Below the pieces are notes generated by a model. It made no database searches. It was given only the letters and a program-made list of their open reading frames with translations, and had not been told where the DNA came from. Shown one piece after another: positions 23,911 to 31,687 of a stretch of 64,000 nt of DNA (positions within the stretch are counted from its first letter, which is position 1; each line of letters begins with the position of its first letter). The translations under genes were made by a program, and so were the position numbers. Source of the DNA: Frigidibacter sp. (GTDB taxonomy: Bacteria; Pseudomonadota; Alphaproteobacteria; Rhodobacterales; Rhodobacteraceae); the NCBI RefSeq assembly GCF_030695035.1, contig NZ_JAUYTT010000020.1, forward strand, positions 62,001 through 126,000, written 5' to 3'.

Positions 23911-24885
23911 ATGACCGATATGACCCGCACGCCGAAAATCGCGCTTGAAGAGCATTTCATGCATCCCGACTTCATCGGCTATTTCAATCGCACGGCGATT
24001 AACATCAGCCCTGACCTCTTCGGCAAGGCGCTGGAGTCCTTGCAGGATTTCGGCGAGCGGCGGCTGGAAGCGATGGACCAGATCGGAGTGCGCACCGCTG
24101 TGCTGTCGCTCGCCGGTCCGGGCGTTCAGGCAGAGCGCGAGACGGCCACTGCCTGCCGCCTTGCCAGCCAGGTCAATGACTATCTGGCCGAGAAGATGTC
24201 TGCGCAGCCGGGCCGCTATGGCGGCTTTGCCCATCTGCCGATGCAGGACCCGGCAGCGGCGGCGGACGAGCTGGAACGCTGCATCCGCCAGCTGGGGATG
24301 CAGGGGGCGATGATCAACGGGCAGACCAATGGCACCTATCTGGATGATGACCGCTATGCGCCGTTCTGGGAGCGTGTGTCAGACCTTGGCGCGGCGATCT
24401 ACATCCACCCGAACAACCCTGCCGACATGGGTTACATGTATCACAACCACCCCGAACTCTTCGGCCCGGTCTGGAGCTGGACGGTCGAGACCGCGACCCA
24501 TGCCTTGCGGCTGCTGTTTTCCGGCACCTTCGACCGCTATCCCGGCGCCAAGCTGATCCTGGGGCATATGGGCGAGACCCTTCCGTTCCTGCTCTGGCGC
24601 CTCGACAGCCGGTGGGAGATTTCCAACCGCGGGACGATGCGGCTGGCGCATCCGCCCTCGCATTATTTCCGCACGAATATCTGGATGACCACCTCGGGCG
24701 TCTGTGCCGACGCGCCGCTGCGCTGCGCGCTGGATAGCGTGGGCGCGGGCCGGGTGATGTTCGCGGTCGACTATCCGTTCGAGCGGCCCGCAGAGGCCGG
24801 CGAGTGGATCGAGGCTGCGCCCCTGACCGAAGCCGAGCGGCAGGCGGTGTGCTTTGGAACGGCGCAGGCCCTGCTGGGCCTGTGA
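23911..24885 (+). CDS. Amidohydrolase-superfamily decarboxylase (gamma-resorcylate decarboxylase/ACMSD-like)
   Basis: 324 aa. The opening ALEEHF is typical of gamma-resorcylate (2,6-dihydroxybenzoate) decarboxylase relatives, with E13 and H15 as metal ligands; H166 (YIHPNNP), H219 (GHMGE) and D287 (AVDYPFE) complete the site. The family carries out non-oxidative decarboxylation, less often hydrolysis, of cyclic or unsaturated carboxylic acids. It is the last gene of the TRAP operon and ends 12 bp before the convergent IclR gene. The true substrate is unknown, but an aromatic or enol acid would fit. Confidence 0.87.
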   Translation: MTDMTRTPKIALEEHFMHPDFIGYFNRTAINISPDLFGKALESLQDFGERRLEAMDQIGVRTAVLSLAGPGVQAERETATACRLASQVNDYLAEKMSAQPGRYGGFAHLPMQDPAAAADELERCIRQLGMQGAMINGQTNGTYLDDDRYAPFWERVSDLGAAIYIHPNNPADMGYMYHNHPELFGPVWSWTVETATHALRLLFSGTFDRYPGAKLILGHMGETLPFLLWRLDSRWEISNRGTMRLAHPPSHYFRTNIWMTTSGVCADAPLRCALDSVGAGRVMFAVDYPFERPAEAGEWIEAAPLTEAERQAVCFGTAQALLGL

Positions 24886-24897
24886 CTGGCCCGGCGC

Positions 24898-25662
24898 CTA
24901 GCGTGCCATCTGCGCCTCGATCGCGCGGAGCGCGTGCCGCAGGGCCGCTTCGATCTCGGCCTTACGCAGGGCGAAGCGGCCTGACGGGACGGGGACCGAC
25001 AGGGCGTGAATCTCGCCGTTCCGGTCGCTGAAGGCGCCGCCCACGGCTGACAGGCCCTGCGTGTGCTCGTCTATGTCATAGGCGAGACCTGTTTCCCGGA
25101 CGCGCGCCAGCAGCGCGGAAAACTCGTCCCAGCTTCCCTCGATGTGGCGCCGCTTCCACTCTTCCTCGACCAGCCGCCGTGCCTGATCTTCCGGCAGCAT
25201 CGCTAGCGCGGCGCGGCCGTTTGCGGTTGTTGTCAGCGGAAACACCTCGCCAACAGAGGACACCGCCCGCAGCCGGTGCGTGCCGGGAACCTGATCAAGG
25301 AAGATGACTGCGGCGCCGCGCAGCACCGAAAGATCCGCAGTTTCGCCAAGGGCGCGCGACAGTTCCGACAGGATCAGCCGGCAATCCTCGACCACGGAGT
25401 AGCGCGTCGCCTCGGACAGTTTGGTGATCTCGGGGCCAAGACGAATGCTGCCGCCAGAGCTTGTGGCCATCACCAGCCGCTCGGTCTGCAGCGCGCCAAC
25501 GATCCGCTGCACGGTGGAGCGGGGCAGCTCGACCTTCTCGGCGATCTGTCCAAGGCTCATCCCGTCAGTGTTCTCGCGCAGCACCCGCAGGATCGACGCC
25601 GCCCGCGCGATGACCTGAATCCCGCTACGGGCGCCGGCGCCGTCCTCTCCGTCGTCCTTCAT
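24898..25662 (-). CDS. IclR family transcriptional regulator
   Basis: 254 aa. The winged HTH spans ~14-75 (VIARAASILRVLRENTDGM, then LGQIAEKVELPRSTVQRIV). The effector domain includes VFPLTTTANGRAALAML and AYDIDEHTQGLSAVGGAF, the common IclR ligand pocket region. It is divergent from the cyclase-BKACE-TRAP operon and convergent with the amidohydrolase gene, so it could control either or both operons. A CGATACA half-site lies in its upstream gap and a full inverted repeat of it upstream of the 18923 operon. Confidence 0.9.
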   Translation of the reverse strand: MKDDGEDGAGARSGIQVIARAASILRVLRENTDGMSLGQIAEKVELPRSTVQRIVGALQTERLVMATSSGGSIRLGPEITKLSEATRYSVVEDCRLILSELSRALGETADLSVLRGAAVIFLDQVPGTHRLRAVSSVGEVFPLTTTANGRAALAMLPEDQARRLVEEEWKRRHIEGSWDEFSALLARVRETGLAYDIDEHTQGLSAVGGAFSDRNGEIHALSVPVPSGRFALRKAEIEAALRHALRAIEAQMAR

Positions 25663-25837
25663 CGCTGGCTGTCCCTTTCATTTGTTCGGGCGATGGTTAC
25701 GCAGATCCGCCTCGAACTGCAATGCGATACATGCGGCCTGAAATCGCGCAGATTCCTGTTGACCGCCATACGGTTCAAATGCATCAATATGCGGGACAGG
25801 TGGGGAGGAGCCTTCCTGACATTTCGCAAGATCAAAA

Positions 25838-25851
25838 CACCGCTCGCGGTG
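25838..25851 (+). promoter_or_regulatory. Small hairpin just upstream of the cyclase ribosome site
   Basis: CACCGC (25838-25843), TC, GCGGTG (25846-25851), directly before GAAGGAG. It may affect translation start or be an operator fragment; weak call. Confidence 0.25.
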
Positions 25852-25868
25852 AACGAAGGAGTATTCCC

Positions 25869-26705
25869 GTGGTCAAGGTCCGTGGCATCGAATTCGAGGG
25901 AAATCTCGACAACAGCATGGGGCTGGAGTTCTACAACCTCAGCCATCGCTTCGGGTTTCAGAACCCGAACTGGCCGTATTTCCAGGACACCAAGATCGAG
26001 CGCATCCACTACATGGCGAAGTCCGGCGTGCTCAGCCAGCGGATCACCACCACGATGCATGCGACGACCCATATCGACGCACCCGCCCATGTGGTTCAGG
26101 GTACGCCCTTCATCGACGAAGTGCCGCTGCCGCATTTCTTTGGCTCCGGCATCGTGGTCAACATGCCCAAGAAGAAATGGGAGTTCATCACCGGCGACGA
26201 TCTTGAGGCGGCCTGCGGCCATGTCATCCGCAAGGGCGATGTGCTGATCCTCAATACCGGCTGGCACAAGCAGTATGAGGATGGCGACTACTTCGCCTAT
26301 TGCCCGGGCTTCGTGCCTTCGGCCGCGCATTGGATGGTGGAAAAAGGCGTCAAGGTCGTCGGCCACGACACCCAGGCCAATGACCATCCGCTCGCCACCG
26401 CCATCGGCCCGCAGCGCAACGGCCCGCTTCTGCCGCATCTGGAGCAGGAGTGGAAAGAGCATACCGGCGGTGGCGACTGGAAGGTGGATTTCCCGGAATG
26501 GGAACCCGTGCACCAGATCCTGTTCAAGAACGGGATCATGGGCATCGAGAATGTCGGCGGTGATCTGGACGCGGTGACGGGCAAGCGCTGCACCTTCGCC
26601 TTCTTCCCTTGGAACTGGGATCGCGGCGATGGCTGCATCATTCGCCTCGTCGCCATGATCGACAAGGGGCAGGGATACCGCATCGAGCAGGGCGAGTCGT
26701 TCTGA
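25869..26705 (+). CDS. Cyclase family protein (kynurenine formamidase-like hydrolase)
   Basis: 278 aa with the cyclase/formamidase metal motif HATTHIDAPAH (H64, H68, D70, H74) and a second metal-site region VVGHDTQANDHPLA. The family hydrolyses amides, formamides or cyclic compounds; isatin hydrolase and carboxylate-ring opening enzymes also belong here. The GTG start at 25869 is preferred because GAAGGAG lies 8-14 bp upstream; an open frame extends back to 25722 but lacks a leader. It is the first gene of a tightly packed operon and overlaps the cupin gene by 1 bp. Confidence 0.87.
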   Translation: MVKVRGIEFEGNLDNSMGLEFYNLSHRFGFQNPNWPYFQDTKIERIHYMAKSGVLSQRITTTMHATTHIDAPAHVVQGTPFIDEVPLPHFFGSGIVVNMPKKKWEFITGDDLEAACGHVIRKGDVLILNTGWHKQYEDGDYFAYCPGFVPSAAHWMVEKGVKVVGHDTQANDHPLATAIGPQRNGPLLPHLEQEWKEHTGGGDWKVDFPEWEPVHQILFKNGIMGIENVGGDLDAVTGKRCTFAFFPWNWDRGDGCIIRLVAMIDKGQGYRIEQGESF

Positions 26706-27055
26706 TGCTGGTCAAGCGCTTTCAGGACGCGCTGCCCTACGAAGCCCCGAACCACCGGGGCGTGACGGGCCTGCGCCTGCAAGGGTTCGAGGCGGGCGGC
26801 CCGACCAATCAGTGGCTGGGCTATTCGCAATTCCTGCCCGGCGGGGGTGCCGGCCCCGACGCCACGCCCTTCGAGAAGGTCTATCTGGTGCTGGAGGGCG
26901 AGATGACGGTGATCCTGGACGAGCAGGAAACCGTCCTTGGCCCGCTCGACAGCTGCACCATCGCGGCGGGTGAGCAGCGCGAGCTGGTCAACCGGTCCAA
27001 CCATGTCTGCAAGATGCTGGTCGTCATCCCCTATCCCCCGAAGGTGCCGTCATGA
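26705..27055 (+). CDS. Small single-domain cupin protein
   Basis: 116 aa. The beta-barrel pattern is seen as FLPGGGAGPDATPFEKVYLV and LEGEMTVILDEQETVLGPLD, with acidic and polar residues where metal-binding histidines often lie, so metal binding is uncertain. Small cupins in catabolic operons can be isomerases, dioxygenases or sensors. It is fused into the operon by TGATG overlap with the cyclase gene and ATGA overlap with the SDR gene. Confidence 0.8.
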   Translation: MLVKRFQDALPYEAPNHRGVTGLRLQGFEAGGPTNQWLGYSQFLPGGGAGPDATPFEKVYLVLEGEMTVILDEQETVLGPLDSCTIAAGEQRELVNRSNHVCKMLVVIPYPPKVPS

Positions 27056-27846
27056 GCCTGACAGATCCTCTTTCGATGTTCGACGTGCGGGGCAAGGTGG
27101 CGCTGGTCACCGGGGCTTCGGGCGCCTTTGGCATGGTCGCCGCCCGGGTTCTGGCGGGGGCCGGGTGTCGCCTTGCGCTGGCGGCGGGCAAGGCGGCCGA
27201 TCTGGCGGCCATCGCCGCCGAATGCCGCGCGGTCGGGGCCGAGGTGATCGAGATCAACGCCCGCCCGGACTCGGATGCCGCCTGCACCGATATGGTGGCG
27301 CAGGCTGTTGCGGCCTTTGGCCAGCTCGACATTCTGGTCGTCGCCTCGGGCATGAACAAGGTCGCCAAGATCGATGAGATGGCGCCGGCGGATTTCCTGT
27401 CGGTCATGGATGCCAACGTCACCCAAAGCTGGCTTCTGGCCCGTGCGGCGACCGTTCAGATGAAGGCGCAGGGCGAGGGCGGCAAGATCGTGTTCGTCTC
27501 CTCGGCGCGCGGGCTGCTGGGGCATCCGGCGGGCTACACCGCCTATTGCGCGTCGAAGTCGGCGGTGGACGGGATCACCAAGGCGCTTGGCTGCGAGCTT
27601 GGGCCGACGGGAATCACGGTGAATGCCATCGCCCCGACCGTCTTCCGCAGCCCGTTGACCGCCTGGATGTTCGAGGACGACGAGAAGGCGCAGGCCGTGC
27701 GCGCCGGCTTTCTGGCGCGGGTGCCGAAGGGTCGCCTGGGCGAGCCCGAGGATCTGGCGGGGCCGCTGCTGTTTCTCGCCTCCAAGGCCTCGGACTTCTA
27801 CACCGGGCATATCCTCTATGCCGATGGCGGCTATACGGCGGGCTGA
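27052..27846 (+). CDS. SDR family oxidoreductase
   Basis: 264 aa classical SDR: cofactor loop VTGASGAFGM (~20-29), catalytic Ser in FVSSARGLLG and Tyr-Lys in YCASKSAVDG, then the C-terminal YADGGYTAG. It should oxidise or reduce a hydroxyl/keto group with NAD(P). ATGA overlap with the cupin gene and a 3-bp gap to the next dehydrogenase gene show a single transcript. Confidence 0.9.
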   Translation: MSLTDPLSMFDVRGKVALVTGASGAFGMVAARVLAGAGCRLALAAGKAADLAAIAAECRAVGAEVIEINARPDSDAACTDMVAQAVAAFGQLDILVVASGMNKVAKIDEMAPADFLSVMDANVTQSWLLARAATVQMKAQGEGGKIVFVSSARGLLGHPAGYTAYCASKSAVDGITKALGCELGPTGITVNAIAPTVFRSPLTAWMFEDDEKAQAVRAGFLARVPKGRLGEPEDLAGPLLFLASKASDFYTGHILYADGGYTAG

Positions 27847-27849
27847 GGC

Positions 27850-28782
27850 ATGACAAAGAACCTTCAGATCGCCGTGATCGGTGCTGGCCTGATGGGCCAT
27901 GGCATCGCCCTGACCCTGGCGCGGGCTGGGCAGTATGTCACCCTGACAGACCCGCAGGCTGCCGCCCGCGCCTCGGTCTCTGGCCGGATCGGGGACAGTC
28001 TGCGCCTGATGGGCGAGACTGAGGGCAGCATCGCCAAGGTGCTGAAGCGGATCGAGATCTGCGACACCATCCCCGGCGCGGTGCGAAATGCCGACTTCGT
28101 GTTCGAGGCGGCGCCCGAGAAGATGGCGCTGAAACAGGCGATCTTCGCCGAGATCGAGGCCCATGCCCCGGCAGAGGCGATCCTCGCCTCCAACACCTCG
28201 GTGATGCCGATCACCGAGATCATGTCGGGGCTACAGACCAAGGCGCGGGCGCTCGGGACGCATTGGTGGAACCCGCCGCACCTGATCCCGCTGGTCGAGG
28301 TGATCCGCACTGCGGATACCTCGGAAGATACGCTCACCCGTATGATGGAGCTTCTGGCCGATGCCGGGAAAACCCCCGTCCGCGTGGAAAAGGATGTTCC
28401 GGGCTTCATCGGCAACCGTCTGCAACACGCGCTGTGGCGCGAGGCCGTCAGCCTTGTCGAGCGCGGGATTTGCGACGCGGAGTCTGTCGATACCGTCGTG
28501 AAGTCCTGTTTCGGGCGGCGGCTGGCCGTGCTTGGCCCGCTGGAGAATGCCGATCTGGTGGGCACTGACCTGACGCTCGACATCCACAACACCGTGCTGG
28601 CCGATCTGGAGCATCGCCCCGGCCCGTCGCCCTATCTGCAGCAGCTGGTGGCCGAGGGAAAGCTGGGCATGAAAACCGGCGAGGGCTTCCGGCACTGGAC
28701 ACCGCAGCAGGCGCAGGACGTGCGCGAAAACGTGGCGCGCCATCTGATCCGCCTGGAGGGGATCCTTCCAGGCAAAGACTGA
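27850..28782 (+). CDS. 3-hydroxyacyl-CoA dehydrogenase-like 3-hydroxy acid dehydrogenase
   Basis: 310 aa. The NAD loop VIGAGLMGHGIALTL is near the N-terminus; the catalytic His lies in GTHWWNPPHLIPLVEVI, and PGFIGNRLQHALWREAVSL follows. The size and single-domain layout resemble L-carnitine or L-gulonate 3-dehydrogenases, which act on free 3-hydroxy acids, as much as acyl-CoA enzymes. The BKACE gene downstream supports this: a 3-oxo acid would be the product here and the substrate there. This parallels the carnitine dehydrogenase/dehydrocarnitine cleavage pair. Confidence 0.86.
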   Translation: MTKNLQIAVIGAGLMGHGIALTLARAGQYVTLTDPQAAARASVSGRIGDSLRLMGETEGSIAKVLKRIEICDTIPGAVRNADFVFEAAPEKMALKQAIFAEIEAHAPAEAILASNTSVMPITEIMSGLQTKARALGTHWWNPPHLIPLVEVIRTADTSEDTLTRMMELLADAGKTPVRVEKDVPGFIGNRLQHALWREAVSLVERGICDAESVDTVVKSCFGRRLAVLGPLENADLVGTDLTLDIHNTVLADLEHRPGPSPYLQQLVAEGKLGMKTGEGFRHWTPQQAQDVRENVARHLIRLEGILPGKD

Positions 28783-28832
28783 CGTATCGGCCGGTTTGGG
28801 AGAGCCGGACTGACCATAAGGGGGAGCCTGAC

Positions 28833-28985
28833 ATGACAACCTTGTCAAACCGTCGCCCATTCCGGGCCGGTGCCGATGCGCTGGCGTGGGTGTCGCGTTC
28901 ACGCGCGCCGGGTCGTGACCAATCCCCCCTTTCCCACCGCGTGACCGGGCGTCCCGGTCCCAAACCCGCCCCGATCAAGGACTGA
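28833..28985 (+). CDS. Possible small protein of 50 aa
   Basis: ATG at 28833 follows GGGGGAG at good spacing. The frame encodes a basic, proline-rich 50-residue peptide starting MTTLSNRRPFRAG and ending KPAPIKD, and stops 5 bp before the BKACE gene. There is no recognised domain, signal peptide or membrane helix. It may be a translated leader, a small protein or chance. It occupies most of the only sizeable gap (208 bp) inside this operon apart from the one before dctP. Confidence 0.3.
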   Translation: MTTLSNRRPFRAGADALAWVSRSRAPGRDQSPLSHRVTGRPGPKPAPIKD

Positions 28986-28990
28986 TAGAC

Positions 28991-29923
28991 ATGGCCAAGC
29001 GCCCCAAGACGATCATCACCTGCGCCATCACCGGCGCGATCCATACGCCCACCATGTCGGATGCGCTGCCCTTCACGCCGGACGATATCGCCGGGCAGGC
29101 CATCGCCGCGGCCGAGGCGGGCGCCTCGATCCTGCATCTTCATGCCCGCCGCCCCGAAGATGGCGGCGTGTCCATCGACCCGGATCATTTCGCCGCCTTC
29201 CTTCCCCGCATCAAGCAGGCGACGGGCGCGGTGGTGAACATCTCGACCGGCGGCAGCCTGCTGACGACGATCGAGGACCGCATCGCTCCCGCGTTGCGCT
29301 TCTCGCCCGAGATGTGCAGCCTGAACATGGGCTCGATGAACTTCAGCTTTCATCCGCTGGCCAAGCGCTATGACACGTGGAAATTCGACTGGGAAAAGGC
29401 CTATGTCGAAAATTCCGACAGTTACATCTTCCGCAACACCTTCCGCGACATCGGCACGGTTGCCGCAGCGTTGGCGCCCCATGACATCAAGTTCGAGCAC
29501 GAATGCTATGATGTCGGCCACCTTTATAACCTGCGCTTTTGCATGGATATTGGCCTGTTCAAAGCGCCGGTGTTCATCCAGTTCATCTTTGGCATCCTTG
29601 GCGGGATCGGCCCCGAGGTGGACAACCTGATCTTCATGAAACGCACCGCGGACCGGCTGTTCGGCGATGATTATCGCTGGTCGGTGCTGGGGGCGGGCGG
29701 CGCGCAGATGGGGCTGGCCACGACGGCAAGCCAGATGGGCGGGAATGTGCGGGTGGGGCTGGAGGACAGCCTGTTCCTCAGCCGCGGCAAGCTGGCCACC
29801 AGCAACGCCGCTCAGGTCGCCAAGATCCGCCGCATTGTCGAGGATCTGGGCTGCGAGGTCGCCTCGCCCGATGAAGCGCGCGAGATCCTCGGCCTCAAGG
29901 GGGGCGACCGCGTGGCCTTCTGA
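28991..29923 (+). CDS. BKACE family beta-keto acid cleavage enzyme
   Basis: 310 aa. ITCAITGAIHTPTMSDALPF and EAGASILHLHARRPEDGG (metal ligands H49 and H51) are the signature of 3-keto-5-aminohexanoate cleavage (Kce)/BKACE proteins. LGAGGAQMGLATTASQMGGN and VGLEDSLFLSRGKLATSNA are also typical. The family condenses a beta-keto acid with acetyl-CoA to give acetoacetate and a new CoA ester. The side chain is not determined by the motifs I can read. It lies after the two dehydrogenase genes and before the TRAP genes. Confidence 0.92.
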   Translation: MAKRPKTIITCAITGAIHTPTMSDALPFTPDDIAGQAIAAAEAGASILHLHARRPEDGGVSIDPDHFAAFLPRIKQATGAVVNISTGGSLLTTIEDRIAPALRFSPEMCSLNMGSMNFSFHPLAKRYDTWKFDWEKAYVENSDSYIFRNTFRDIGTVAAALAPHDIKFEHECYDVGHLYNLRFCMDIGLFKAPVFIQFIFGILGGIGPEVDNLIFMKRTADRLFGDDYRWSVLGAGGAQMGLATTASQMGGNVRVGLEDSLFLSRGKLATSNAAQVAKIRRIVEDLGCEVASPDEAREILGLKGGDRVAF

Positions 29924-29940
29924 CATCGGGGAAACAGACA

Positions 29941-29968
29941 CCCCGTCGCCGGGCAGGCGGCGACGGGG
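29941..29968 (+). terminator. Hairpin upstream of the second dctPQM set
   Basis: CCCCGTCGCC (29941-29950), 8-nt loop, GGCGACGGGG (29959-29968). It lies between the BKACE gene and dctP, without a T-run. May separate the enzyme and transporter transcripts or stabilise an mRNA end. Confidence 0.55.
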
Positions 29969-30004
29969 CCCGTACGGCAAACCTGTCATAGGGAGGGAGA
30001 TATT

Positions 30005-31066
30005 ATGAATATTCTGACGAAAGCCGCCGCTGGCGGTGTCTTGGGACTTGCAGTGCTTGCAGCGCCTGCCAGTGCCGAAACCATCCGCCTGACCGTCGTC
30101 TCGGGCTATGCGCCCACCGCAGGCTGGGTCAAGCAATTCGAAGAGGTCTTTGTGCCGCAAGTGGACAAGCGCCTGGCCGAAACCGGCAATCATGAGATCC
30201 GCTGGAACCTGGCCTGGGGGACGATTGCGAAACCGGCCGGAGAGTTCGAGGCCATCGAGACCGGGCTTGGCGATATCGGCATCATCCAGACGGTGTTTCA
30301 CCCCGACAAGGTGCCGATGTACAACATCGCCTATGTCACCCCGTTCGTGTCGGCCGATATCGCCCAGATCACCGCCGTGGTGAACGGTCTGGCCAAGGTG
30401 GAACCGTCCATGACTGAGGTTTGGGCCAAATATGATCAGCACATGCTGACCACGCTGGCCGGGGTCGACAACTATCAGCTGCTGCTGAAAGACCCGATCA
30501 CCAGCCCCGCCGATCTGCAGGGCCGCAAGCTGTGCGGCGCCGGACTGAACCTGCGCTATGTGGAAGGGCAGGGCGTTGTCGGCGTACCCTCGCCGCTGTC
30601 GGATTGGTACAATAATATCCGCTCGGGTATCTGCGACGGAACGGTCGTGTGGCCCGAGGCGATCGTGAACTTCAAGCTCTACGAGGTGGCACCCTATCTG
30701 GTCGATGTCAGTTTCGGCGGTGTGAACTCCATGGCGCTGACGGTGAACGCAGACCGCTGGGAGGCCCTGCCGGAGGAGGTTCAGACGGTGCTGACTGAGG
30801 TGGCCGATGAATACCGCTTGGCGCTGGCGAACTATGCAATGGACCGGTCGGTGCAAAGCGTGGAAACGTTCAAGGCCAATGGCGGCACCGTGATCGAGAT
30901 GGACACTCCTGCCCGCCAGGCCTGGGCGCAGGGCATCCCGCCGATTGCTACGGAATGGGCCGACAGCCTCGAGGCGCAGGGCGTTCCCGGCAAGGCAATC
31001 CTTGCGAACTACCTGTCGGGCATGACGGCAGCGGGGGCCACCCCCTTGCGTGACTGGACCGAGTGA
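30005..31066 (+). CDS. dctP: TRAP transporter substrate-binding protein DctP
   Basis: 353 aa. MNILTKAAAGGVLGLAVLAA is a signal peptide cleaved near ASA-E. The DctP fold is seen in EFEAIETGLGDIGIIQTVFH and YNNIRSGICDGTVVWPEAIV. The usual GLxxR ligand arginine is replaced: GRKLC at 173-177 has Cys, so the ligand may not be held as an ordinary carboxylate. ATG follows AGGGAGGGAG. It probably supplies the substrate of the cyclase-BKACE operon just upstream. Confidence 0.9.
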   Translation: MNILTKAAAGGVLGLAVLAAPASAETIRLTVVSGYAPTAGWVKQFEEVFVPQVDKRLAETGNHEIRWNLAWGTIAKPAGEFEAIETGLGDIGIIQTVFHPDKVPMYNIAYVTPFVSADIAQITAVVNGLAKVEPSMTEVWAKYDQHMLTTLAGVDNYQLLLKDPITSPADLQGRKLCGAGLNLRYVEGQGVVGVPSPLSDWYNNIRSGICDGTVVWPEAIVNFKLYEVAPYLVDVSFGGVNSMALTVNADRWEALPEEVQTVLTEVADEYRLALANYAMDRSVQSVETFKANGGTVIEMDTPARQAWAQGIPPIATEWADSLEAQGVPGKAILANYLSGMTAAGATPLRDWTE

Positions 31067-31073
31067 CCCGTGC

Positions 31074-31106
31074 CATTGCCGGGCCGCCTCCGCGCGCCCG
31101 GCAATG
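31074..31106 (+). terminator. Intercistronic hairpin between dctP and dctQ
   Basis: CATTGCCGGGC (31074-31084), 11-nt loop, GCCCGGCAATG (31096-31106). Same position relative to dctP as the hairpin at 19920-19942, consistent with dosage control of binding protein over membrane subunits. Confidence 0.6.
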
Positions 31107-31138
31107 CGCCTTTCCTCTTGTGACAGGACTGTCCGATC

Positions 31139-31687
31139 ATGGATATGCAACCCGGTGCCGAGAGCACCGACGAACCGGGCGGCCTCGCCCCCGGACTTCT
31201 GTGCCGTGTGGCCCGGCTTCTTTCGATTGCGGGGGCCATCATGGTCCTCGCGCTGGTGCTGCTCATCGATGCTGATATCGGCAGCCGATTCTTCTTCAAC
31301 CGCCCCCTGAACGGTGTCGCGGAACTGGTGGAGCTGACCATCGTGGCGCTGGTATTCTTGCAGCTGCCGATGGCCGTGGCAGATGGCGGCATGGTGCGAT
31401 CAGGTGAGCTGTTGCGGGTCTTGTCCGCGCGGGTGCCGCGTCTGGGGCAGGGGCTGACCGTGCTCTTCGAACTGGCCGGGGTCATCGTGCTGGGGGTGCT
31501 GGCGGCGGGGCTGCTGCCCAAATTGGCCGAGGCCTGGACTGATAGCCTCTACAAGGGCCAGCCCGGGATGTTCACCGCCCCTATCTGGCCCGTCACTGCC
31601 ATTTGCCTGATCGGCTGCGCCCTTGGCGTCGCGATCTATGCAGGATCGGCCGTCCGGCGGCTGATCCGTGCCCCGGAGGGCCGCTGA
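31139..31687 (+). CDS. dctQ: TRAP transporter small permease DctQ
   Basis: 182 aa with four hydrophobic segments (first about residues 25-45, IAGAIMVLALVLLIDADIGS, then FFFNRPLNGVAELVELTIVA). The N-terminal 20 residues are hydrophilic and acidic. Its TGA overlaps the dctM ATG by one base. Membrane partner of the DctM at 31687 and DctP at 30005. Confidence 0.88.
   Translation: MDMQPGAESTDEPGGLAPGLLCRVARLLSIAGAIMVLALVLLIDADIGSRFFFNRPLNGVAELVELTIVALVFLQLPMAVADGGMVRSGELLRVLSARVPRLGQGLTVLFELAGVIVLGVLAAGLLPKLAEAWTDSLYKGQPGMFTAPIWPVTAICLIGCALGVAIYAGSAVRRLIRAPEGR

Noticed and set aside
28448-31150. A 900-codon open frame on the minus strand across the dehydrogenase, BKACE and dctP genes
   Set aside because: It is antisense to genes with clear motifs, is poor in recognisable domains and rich in Arg, His and Gln. 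Such frames are common opposite GC-rich genes.
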